Positions 6,655 to 12,603 of a stretch of 12,952 bases of DNA are shown one piece after another; the stretch's first letter is position 1, and every line of letters starts with the position of its first letter. A model generated the notes under the pieces. That model did no database searches and was not told the DNA's origin. It saw only the letters and a list, made by a program, of their open reading frames with translations. The DNA is from an uncultured Caryophanales bacterium (GTDB lineage Bacteria; Bacillota_I; Bacilli_A; RF39; UBA660). Made by a program: the position numbers and the translations under genes. Location: assembly GCA_946402785.1 (NCBI GenBank), contig CAMIXP010000026.1, forward strand, positions 1 through 12,952, written 5' to 3'.

Positions 6655-7269
6655 ATGAAAATTAAAAATTTAGATATTAGAAGAGGTTTCGTACTAGCAT
6701 TAGCTGGAGCGTTATCTGTCTATCTTATCTATCATATTCGAGAAAGTGATTGTACTGAAAAAGACTATCATGTACATAAATATGTAAAAGGAAAAATCGT
6801 AAGATTTTTACCAAGAGAACAATTACATTTTCAAGGGTATAATTGGACAGACAAAGTATACTTCACAGATCCTGATTTCTATGAATATTTAGAACAAGAA
6901 AGATTATTACAGATTTCAGAAAACAGAACTTATATTCAACAAGTACAAAATAGTCAAAAGGACTATTTAGAATATGAAAGAGCTGGTACATGGACAAATC
7001 CAGTAGGAAAACTACCAAGAACCATTCCTATGACAGATTGGACAACGGATCCGAATAAAGGAAATACCGGTAGAACAAGAGTCTGCCATACCCAGTATTA
7101 TGGATATAAAATTGAAAAAGACGAAAAAGGAAATCGATATCTAGTAAAGAGTCCTTTAGTAGATAACCTTTTAGAAATAGAAGATGAATATCCATTCTTT
7201 AGAGATAATAATTTTAAAGAAACAGTAAAATACAGTACGAATGAAGATGCATACGTATACCAAAAATAA
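6655..7269 (+). CDS. Riboswitch-controlled paralog 3, signal-anchored
   Basis: A 204-residue third paralog. After MKIKNLDIRR comes a hydrophobic helix (about 11-27) with no lipobox Cys, so it is probably an N-terminal membrane anchor with the rest outside. Conserved residues line up with paralog 2: Cys33, His39, His41, FLPRE, TDWTTDP, Cys144-His145 and SPLVDNLL. The start lies only 6 bases after the stop of paralog 2 and in the same frame. The nearest AAGGAG (6631-6636) is 18 bases upstream, inside paralog 2, so translation may depend on coupling to that gene. The ATG is the first possible start after the stop and matches the paralog N-termini, so the start is secure. It ends the operon, just before a strong terminator. 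Confidence 0.87.
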   Translation: MKIKNLDIRRGFVLALAGALSVYLIYHIRESDCTEKDYHVHKYVKGKIVRFLPREQLHFQGYNWTDKVYFTDPDFYEYLEQERLLQISENRTYIQQVQNSQKDYLEYERAGTWTNPVGKLPRTIPMTDWTTDPNKGNTGRTRVCHTQYYGYKIEKDEKGNRYLVKSPLVDNLLEIEDEYPFFRDNNFKETVKYSTNEDAYVYQK

Positions 7270-7272
7270 CCC

Positions 7273-7310
7273 AAAAGAATTAGACGACAAATCTAATTCT
7301 TTTTCTTTTC
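7273..7310 (+). terminator. Terminator of the riboswitch operon
   Basis: A 12-bp perfect stem (7273-7284 with 7292-7303) has a 7-base loop, and the T-rich tract continues to 7310. It begins 4 bases after the stop of paralog 3. Confidence 0.85.
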
Positions 7311-7334
7311 AAAAAAATAAGAATAAGCTATACT
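7306..7334 (+). promoter_or_regulatory. Probable promoter for the HAD phosphatase gene
   Basis: TATACT (7329-7334) has TTTTCA (7306-7311) 17 bases upstream; the -35 overlaps the T tail of the preceding terminator. The AT-rich setting makes the -35 uncertain. Confidence 0.45.
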
Positions 7335-7350
7335 AATAATAGGTGATGAT

Positions 7351-8040
7351 ATGAAGATTTTAGCAAGTGATTTTGATAATACAATCTACTACTTAGACAA
7401 TCCTGAAAAGAATCAAAAAAACATAGAAGCCATTCGCAGATTCGTTGCCTATGGAAACATTTTTATCATCATCACAGGAAGAAACTTTACAGATTTAAAA
7501 CAATTACTAAAAGAATATAATATTCCTTATAGTTATCTAGTATGTGAGGATGGGGCAAAGATCTTCAATAACGTAGACTACTGTATTGATACGACTTATT
7601 TAGAAAAAAGTGAGATTCAAAAGATTAAAGAAATCTTAGATGAAATTGGTTGTGATTACTTCTTAGACGATGGATATAACAAGACAGAATTCTTAGATGA
7701 TTGTGTAAAGATAGTTGTCAATTGTACAGATGAAGATCAAAAGGAAAGCATTGTAAAAACAGTAAAAGAAAAAATAAATGTACATATCTATGCTAGTAGA
7801 TTCCATGTAAACATTATTCATCATACTGTCAATAAAAAACATGCTTTAAAGACTCTTATGAACCTAGAACAATTAGATTATAATTTACTCCATGTAATAG
7901 GAGATAATGATAATGACTATGAGATGTTGAAAGAATATCCAGGTGGTGTCATCAAGAGTCATAATAAAGTACTCGACGAATTACAAAAACAAGAGTACGA
8001 TTCTCTAAGCGATTATATAGAAGAATTAATGAGCCATTAA
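7351..8040 (+). CDS. HAD superfamily hydrolase, Cof-type (class IIB)
   Basis: A 229-residue soluble phosphatase of the haloacid dehalogenase superfamily. Motif I is DFDNT with the nucleophile Asp7 and acid/base Asp9. Motif II is IIITGR (Thr42). Motif III is probably Lys162 or Lys163 in NKKHAL. Motif IV is GDNDND (184-189), which binds Mg2+. The cap between motifs II and III places it with class IIB (Cof-like) enzymes, which dephosphorylate sugar phosphates and similar small molecules; the exact substrate cannot be told. It is slightly shorter than the usual 260-270 residues, so the cap is compact. AGGTGA at 7341-7346 supports the start. It is monocistronic and convergent with the GtrII-like gene. 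Confidence 0.88.
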   Translation: MKILASDFDNTIYYLDNPEKNQKNIEAIRRFVAYGNIFIIITGRNFTDLKQLLKEYNIPYSYLVCEDGAKIFNNVDYCIDTTYLEKSEIQKIKEILDEIGCDYFLDDGYNKTEFLDDCVKIVVNCTDEDQKESIVKTVKEKINVHIYASRFHVNIIHHTVNKKHALKTLMNLEQLDYNLLHVIGDNDNDYEMLKEYPGGVIKSHNKVLDELQKQEYDSLSDYIEELMSH

Positions 8041-8054
8041 TTCTTTTTTTGTGC

Positions 8055-8078
8055 AAAAAAAAGAATGCCGAAGCATTC
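8055..8078 (-). terminator. Intrinsic terminator of the GtrII-like gene
   Basis: Read on the minus strand, the TAG stop is followed at once by GAATGC, a TTCG tetraloop and GCATTC (8078-8063), then eight T (8062-8055). This is a compact, very stable minus-strand terminator. On the plus strand the stem lacks a T tail. Confidence 0.88.
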
Positions 8079-9581
8079 CTAAAAAGCAAGTTCTGGGCTG
8101 TTTTTAACAACAACAACTCCATCAATAATACGAACTTCTCCCAATTTCATTTCTTTAAATTCTTCTGTCTCTCCAATCGCATGATATTGATCAAGTCCTG
8201 ACATAACCATTCTTTCTCCAAAGTAATGATCTACAAAGATACAAGTTTCTAATTCTCCATAGAAATTATTATAAGTTTCATAATCTAAAGCAAGATATCC
8301 ATTACTTGCCTTCGCAACATCAGCTTGATAACGAATAATATCACTAAACATCCAAGGTAATTCTTCATGATATCCTTCTAAGTTTTTAGCCTTTTGTAAA
8401 TACGTACTCATTTGAGAATAATAGTTTTGATAAGTCTGTTCTCTTGCCATAAAAGTACCATTATTCGATAACATAAAGGTATAAGTTAAAATGCCAAGTA
8501 AAACAAAAGCAATAGTCTTGAAATTGATATTAGAAATATATCGTTCAAATACAACCAAAACAAATATGTAGAACATAATAAATCCGATACCCGTCACTAG
8601 ATTAATTGTCGTATCACAAGCAATTAAATCCATAATATTACAAGCAATTGGGAATAAAAGAATGGTTCCAACTCCAAGTAAAATAGAAGTCATCTTTAGT
8701 TTCTTACTCTTCATAAATAAGACAACGAATAAGATAATATAAAGAAGAATGTTTAAAAGATGACGGAAATAATAATGATTATAAATAAGACTATCTAAGA
8801 AGAAGTAAGAATAGAAATCTTGATAAGCATGTAAGATACTCTTTGGAAGAGAAAGAATGGTATTGACTCCAAAAGAACTAGCTCCTTTGTAATCTGCCAT
8901 ACTTCTACCAAAGATAGCCATACCAACTTTTAATAAAATTAGATAAGATAATAATCCTAAGAAGACAATTACTAAATTCCAAATAAATTCTTTCAAAGAA
9001 TCTTTCTTCTCTACAATATCCAATAAGTATAAAACAAATACACCTGTTAACGTAACACTAATATAAGCTTGGTATAAAGATAGAGAACCAATCATAAAGA
9101 AAATAGCCCAAATTGGTTTCTTTTTTTGAATAAAGTAAATGGACAAGATAGAAAAGAATAAAGCAATGGAATAACTATCCATACAATAAATGAATAAAGC
9201 AGATTCCGATAAGACAGGAAATAAAATAAATAAGATGGATAACAAGATAATCGGAATTGTCTTCTTAATAGAAAAGATTCTAGTAATGAATAACACACTT
9301 AGAGAAATAAAGATAAACGATACAAAGAGAATAACGGGTGGACTAACCAAACCACCTCTTAATCGATCAACTACTAAAAGGAGTGGTCTTCCTAAATCAA
9401 CTTCCCATCCATTGGATTTATAAATAGGCCCATAAGCAAGACCATCAGGAGATAAAACATGGTGTGTTAAGAGATAGAAAAAATTAATAAGTCCAACAAA
9501 AAACACAGTACCAAATATATATTTATCTTCCTTTTTTAGTTTCTTTTTTATAAATGAAAATACTTTTTCTACATTCATCAT
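8079..9581 (-). CDS. GtrII-like polytopic membrane glycosyltransferase
   Basis: 500 residues with about ten hydrophobic segments up to residue 370, then a soluble C-terminal part of about 120 residues that probably faces outside. It fits the glucosyl transferase GtrII family: a first helix (21-40), a loop with GW-x-x-D-x-GRPL (58-67), FPVLSESALF (121-130) followed by Asp135, and the LSLYQAYIS segment (167-175) typical of the group. Family members move a sugar from a lipid-linked donor to a surface polymer. No GtrA flippase or GtrB donor synthase is next to it, so its role in wall or glycolipid decoration is inferred. GAGGTG (9592-9587) precedes ATG-ATG; either Met could start. Its promoter faces away from typA. 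Confidence 0.8.
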   Translation of the reverse strand: MMNVEKVFSFIKKKLKKEDKYIFGTVFFVGLINFFYLLTHHVLSPDGLAYGPIYKSNGWEVDLGRPLLLVVDRLRGGLVSPPVILFVSFIFISLSVLFITRIFSIKKTIPIILLSILFILFPVLSESALFIYCMDSYSIALFFSILSIYFIQKKKPIWAIFFMIGSLSLYQAYISVTLTGVFVLYLLDIVEKKDSLKEFIWNLVIVFLGLLSYLILLKVGMAIFGRSMADYKGASSFGVNTILSLPKSILHAYQDFYSYFFLDSLIYNHYYFRHLLNILLYIILFVVLFMKSKKLKMTSILLGVGTILLFPIACNIMDLIACDTTINLVTGIGFIMFYIFVLVVFERYISNINFKTIAFVLLGILTYTFMLSNNGTFMAREQTYQNYYSQMSTYLQKAKNLEGYHEELPWMFSDIIRYQADVAKASNGYLALDYETYNNFYGELETCIFVDHYFGERMVMSGLDQYHAIGETEEFKEMKLGEVRIIDGVVVVKNSPELAF

Positions 9582-9598
9582 AGGAACACCTCAAGATT

Positions 9599-9627
9599 AT
9601 TATAGAAAAAAAGTTACGATTTTTCTA
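9599..9627 (-). promoter_or_regulatory. Promoter for the GtrII-like gene
   Basis: On the minus strand, a perfect TATAAT (9604-9599) has TAGAAA (9627-9622) 17 bases upstream, the same weak -35 as at 3298. Confidence 0.6.
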
Positions 9628-9645
9628 GTGTTTCAAAAGAAAACG

Positions 9646-9654
9646 TGATATAAT
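9646..9654 (+). promoter_or_regulatory. Extended -10 promoter for typA
   Basis: TG (9646-9647), one base, then TATAAT (9649-9654) gives a strong extended -10. The -35 region (TAGTGT at 9626-9631) is poor. It is divergent from, and overlaps, the promoter region of the minus-strand GtrII-like gene. Confidence 0.65.
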
Positions 9655-9684
9655 GAGTAGCGACGTATAAAGAGGTGGATGGAA

Positions 9685-11502
9685 ATGGAAAAGAGAAATG
9701 TAGCAATTATTGCACATGTTGACCATGGAAAAACAACACTAGTAGATGGTATTTTGAAACATTCTGGAATGTTTCGTGAAAATGAAGATTTAAGTAATTT
9801 ATCAATGGATTCTAATGCTTTAGAGCATGAACGTGGAATTACGATTCTAGCAAAGACAACTGCTTTAGATTACAAAGGAGTAAGAATTAATATTCTAGAT
9901 ACTCCAGGACATGCAGACTTTGGTGGAGAAGTAGAACGTATCATGAATATGGTAGATGGCGTTTTATTGGTAGTAGATGCTTATGAAGGAGCTATGCCTC
10001 AAACAAGATTCGTTTTAAAGAAAGCTTTTGAAGCAGGAGTAAAACCAATCGTTGTTATTAATAAAGTAGATAAACCAAGTGCTAGATGCAAACAAGTAGT
10101 AGATGAAGTATTAGACTTATTTATTGAATTAGGTGCAGATGATGATCAATTAGACTTCAAAGTTCTATATGCATCCGCTGTTAATAATACTTGTTCTTAC
10201 AGTGATGATTTATCAACACAAACAGAAGGATTTTCAGAAATACTAGATACGATTATTGAAGAGATCCCTGCACCAGCAGGAGATCCAAATGAACCATTAC
10301 AATTTCAACCAGCATTATTAGATTATAATGACTTCGTTGGAAGAATTGGAATTGGTAGAGTACACAATGGTAAGATTAAAACGGGAGAAATTGTTACTTG
10401 CTGCCGTCTAGATGGTTCTAGAAAACAATTTAGAATTCAAAAGTTATTCGGATATTATGGATACAATCGAATTGAAATAGAATCTGCTGAAGCAGGAGAC
10501 ATTGTAGCAATCGCAGGACTTGCTGATATATCAGTAGGAGAAACGATTTGCAATAATGATCAAATTCTTCCACTTGCTCCATTACATATCGATGAGCCAA
10601 CACTACAAATGACATTTGGTACAAACTCATCACCAATGGTTGGAAGAGATGGAAAAATTGTTACTGCAAGAAAGATTGAAGAAAGATTAAATAAAGAGAC
10701 ACAAAGAGATGTATCCCTAAGAGTAGAACCTGCAACCAATGAATCTTTCTTAGTAAGTGGTCGTGGAGAATTACACTTAGGAATCTTAATTGAAAACATG
10801 AGACGTGAAGGCTTCGAATTAGAAGTATCAAAACCAACCGTCATCATGAAAGAAATCAATGGACAAAAATGTGAACCATATGAAGAATTACAAATAGAAA
10901 CACCAGAAGACTCTGTAGGAGCAGTCATTGAACAATTAGGTATGCGTGGTGGACAATTAGTAAGTATGACCAACTTTGAAAATCAAGTTCGTCTACTATA
11001 TATTATTCCATCTCGTGGATTAATTGGTTTTTCAACAGACTTTATGACTCTTACAAAAGGTTATGGTATTATGAACCATTCTTTCAAAGAATACATGCCA
11101 TGTGAAACAGTTGATATTGGAGAAAGAAAACTAGGTGTTTTAGTATCAATGGAAAATGGAGATGCAACAGCATACTCTATCGGAAACTTAGAAGACCGTG
11201 GTATCATGTTCATTGAACCAGGTACAGAAGTATATGAAGGTATGATTGTTGGAGAATGTAATCGTGATAACGATTTAGCAGTTAATGTCGTAAAAGGAAA
11301 ACAATTAACCAATACACGTGCTGCAGGATCTGATCACACAGTAGTCTTAAAAAGACCAAGACCAATCACACTAGAATATGCCCTAGATTACATCAATTCA
11401 GACGAATTAGTAGAGGTTACTCCTAACCACATTCGTCTACGTAAAAGAATCTTAAATACAGAAGATAGAAAGAAATTTGATGCAAGAATGAAAAATAACT
11501 AG
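9685..11502 (+). CDS. typA: Ribosome-associated translational GTPase TypA/BipA
   Basis: A 605-residue GTPase of the EF-G/LepA class. It binds ribosomes and helps large-subunit assembly and growth under stress such as cold. GTPase motifs are complete: G1 AHVDHGKTT (10-18), G2 RGITI (50-54), G3 DTPGH (72-76), G4 NKVD (126-129) and G5 near residue 165. These are followed by the beta-barrel domain, the III and V domains and the TypA-specific C-terminus with SRGLIGF. Length is normal for the family. Two in-frame ATGs exist: 9679 is only 3 bases from the GAGG core, while 9685 is 9 bases away, so 9685 is preferred (607 residues otherwise). It is monocistronic, between its own promoter and terminator. 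Confidence 0.97.
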   Translation: MEKRNVAIIAHVDHGKTTLVDGILKHSGMFRENEDLSNLSMDSNALEHERGITILAKTTALDYKGVRINILDTPGHADFGGEVERIMNMVDGVLLVVDAYEGAMPQTRFVLKKAFEAGVKPIVVINKVDKPSARCKQVVDEVLDLFIELGADDDQLDFKVLYASAVNNTCSYSDDLSTQTEGFSEILDTIIEEIPAPAGDPNEPLQFQPALLDYNDFVGRIGIGRVHNGKIKTGEIVTCCRLDGSRKQFRIQKLFGYYGYNRIEIESAEAGDIVAIAGLADISVGETICNNDQILPLAPLHIDEPTLQMTFGTNSSPMVGRDGKIVTARKIEERLNKETQRDVSLRVEPATNESFLVSGRGELHLGILIENMRREGFELEVSKPTVIMKEINGQKCEPYEELQIETPEDSVGAVIEQLGMRGGQLVSMTNFENQVRLLYIIPSRGLIGFSTDFMTLTKGYGIMNHSFKEYMPCETVDIGERKLGVLVSMENGDATAYSIGNLEDRGIMFIEPGTEVYEGMIVGECNRDNDLAVNVVKGKQLTNTRAAGSDHTVVLKRPRPITLEYALDYINSDELVEVTPNHIRLRKRILNTEDRKKFDARMKNN

Positions 11503-11520
11503 AAATAGTTATTTTTTCTT
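11491..11520 (+). terminator. Terminator of typA, overlapping its stop codon
   Basis: An 11-bp stem (11491-11501 with 11506-11516) has a GAAA loop and a T-rich tail. The TAG stop (11500-11502) spans the end of the left arm and the loop. Confidence 0.8.
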
Positions 11521-11547
11521 GATATCTTTTTTGAAAAATACTATAAT
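11519..11547 (+). promoter_or_regulatory. Promoter for the membrane protein gene at 11571
   Basis: TTGATA (11519-11524), 17 bases, TATAAT (11542-11547). The -35 begins in the T tail of the typA terminator, so the two units abut with no spare sequence. Confidence 0.8.
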
Positions 11548-11570
11548 GTTTATAGGGTAGAGGTGATTGT

Positions 11571-12245
11571 ATGAGACGCAGAAAGGGAAGTCAGAGAAAC
11601 CAACAATTATCTGATGAAGAATTACAAAGAACACAGGTATTAAATTTACAAGATTTTAAAGAAACGGCAAGAATTGAAAGAATTTCTAGTAAGAAACCTG
11701 CTGTGATTGTAGCATTATTAGGAGTATGTTTAATTGCCATTGGATTAACGTTCCCAGCTATGCAATCTCTAGCTGCACGTAGAAGTGCTGAAAAGAGTAA
11801 GCAAGAAATTGAACAAAGAAAACAAGATATCGTAGAAGTAAAAGTAGAAAAAGCAACTTGCCACTTTGAAAGTTTAAATAATCCAAATGGAACAGATGAA
11901 AATATTAATATTACTTATACATTTGAAGATAATAAATTAATTGCATCTACAAAAGCATATATCTTAACAAAATCTGCAACAGCTACATCAGAACCTGCTG
12001 AGTTATCAAGTTACTTAGAAGCATTACAATCATTCTTAATTCGTTTGGATGGATATAACGTATCCGTACAAACAGTATCAAATGGATCTATCACAACCAC
12101 AGAAGTTGATTATAAAAAAGTAGATTTAACACAAATCCCAGCAGCTCATCAATCTAACTACAGATTCAATGTATTATTTGAAAAAGATGCAACAAAAGAA
12201 GATGTCATGTTAGGAATGGCAAACGCTGGATATAGATGCGAATAA
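11571..12245 (+). CDS. Single-pass membrane protein of unknown function
   Basis: 224 residues, family not recognised. The N-terminal 42 residues are charged and probably cytosolic, a membrane helix runs from about 43 to 64, and the rest is probably outside. After a charged helix (70-92), a beta-rich domain runs from Cys97 to near the end, with Cys223 second to last; the two could form a disulfide that closes the domain. The pattern of T-Y-T-F-E-D-N-K-L-I (115-124) and a final helix ending in G-Y-R-C recalls small lipoproteins of the YehR/DUF1307 kind, but this is a faint likeness. GAGGTGA (11560-11566) gives the same 7-base spacing from the GAGG core as other genes here. It has its own promoter and terminator. 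Confidence 0.85.
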   Translation: MRRRKGSQRNQQLSDEELQRTQVLNLQDFKETARIERISSKKPAVIVALLGVCLIAIGLTFPAMQSLAARRSAEKSKQEIEQRKQDIVEVKVEKATCHFESLNNPNGTDENINITYTFEDNKLIASTKAYILTKSATATSEPAELSSYLEALQSFLIRLDGYNVSVQTVSNGSITTTEVDYKKVDLTQIPAAHQSNYRFNVLFEKDATKEDVMLGMANAGYRCE

Positions 12246-12260
12246 GAAAAAAAAGCATAA

Positions 12261-12290
12261 AAAAAACTGCATAACATTATGCAGTTTTTT
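12261..12290. terminator. Bidirectional terminator between the membrane protein gene and rpmB
   Basis: A 13-bp perfect stem (12261-12273 with 12278-12290) with an ACAT loop, A6 on the left and T6 on the right, works on both strands. The rpmB stop (TAA, 12279-12277 on the minus strand) lies at the loop end of the right arm. Confidence 0.88.
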
Positions 12291-12456
12291 CATTCTTTGA
12301 TAAAGTACGAATTTCTTTAGCAGAAAGTCTAACTTTTGTTCCATCTTCAAGTCTATAAACTTGTAAATTTAAATTTTGTCTCTTTTTTGTTGCGTTTAAA
12401 GCGTGAGATCTTGTGTTTTTTACATTGTCTTTTCTAGTGGTAATATTAACTGCCAT
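12277..12456 (-). CDS. rpmB: 50S ribosomal protein bL28
   Basis: A 59-residue basic protein of the large ribosomal subunit. The family signature is in NTRSHALNATKKRQ-N-LNLQ followed by a short hairpin and V-R-L-S-A-K-E-I-R-T-L. The N-terminal zinc-type Cys pair of many bL28 proteins is absent (MAVNITTRKDN), so this is a Cys-less form. A longer frame beginning at 12483 exists, but the perfect AAGGAGGG (12469-12462) ends 5 bases before the Met at 12456, and MAVNITT is a normal L28 beginning, so the shorter start is chosen. It is transcribed alone and convergent with 11571-12245. Confidence 0.93.
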   Translation of the reverse strand: MAVNITTRKDNVKNTRSHALNATKKRQNLNLQVYRLEDGTKVRLSAKEIRTLSKNEKTA

Positions 12457-12492
12457 ACTATCCCTCCTTCGGTATTTGTTCACTGCTTTATA

Positions 12493-12521
12493 ACTTTACC
12501 ATAAAAACCCTTTAAAGTCAA
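12493..12521 (-). promoter_or_regulatory. Promoter for rpmB
   Basis: On the minus strand, TTGACT (12521-12516) is followed after 17 bases by TAAAGT (12498-12493). The -35 is good and the -10 matches four of six positions. Confidence 0.55.
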
Positions 12522-12553
12522 ATAAAATAACAAGTTTTCATAGATAAAATCAC

Positions 12554-12582
12554 TATACAGTATCTTTCTTTTTTGATAAAAT
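12554..12582 (+). promoter_or_regulatory. Probable promoter for dnaE
   Basis: TATACA (12554-12559), 17 bases, then TAAAAT (12577-12582) with TG at 12574-12575 as an extended -10. The start codon follows about 22 bases later. It is divergent from rpmB. Confidence 0.5.
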
Positions 12583-12603
12583 AATAAGAAAGGAGGGATG
12601 GAT

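Noticed and set aside
5396..7269. Tandem repeats as a mobile element or phage module
   Set aside because: The repeat units are whole genes in one operon with divergence typical of paralogs; no terminal inverted repeats, transposase or integrase were seen.
8040..8066. AT-rich inverted repeat as a plus-strand terminator for the HAD gene
   Set aside because: ATTCTTTTTTT can pair with the A8-GAAT tract, but the stem is almost all A-T and is followed by GCCGAAGC rather than T residues, so termination on the plus strand is not supported.
9190..9423. Plus-strand open frame inside the GtrII-like gene
   Set aside because: Antisense to a well-supported membrane protein gene, with no recognisable motif or promoter.
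10430..11312. Three minus-strand open frames inside typA
   Set aside because: They lie wholly within a complete, conserved typA gene on the other strand and look like shadow frames.
12457..12483. Nine-residue N-terminal extension of bL28
   Set aside because: The extension would be encoded across the perfect ribosome binding site; the Met at 12456 fits both spacing and the family N-terminus.
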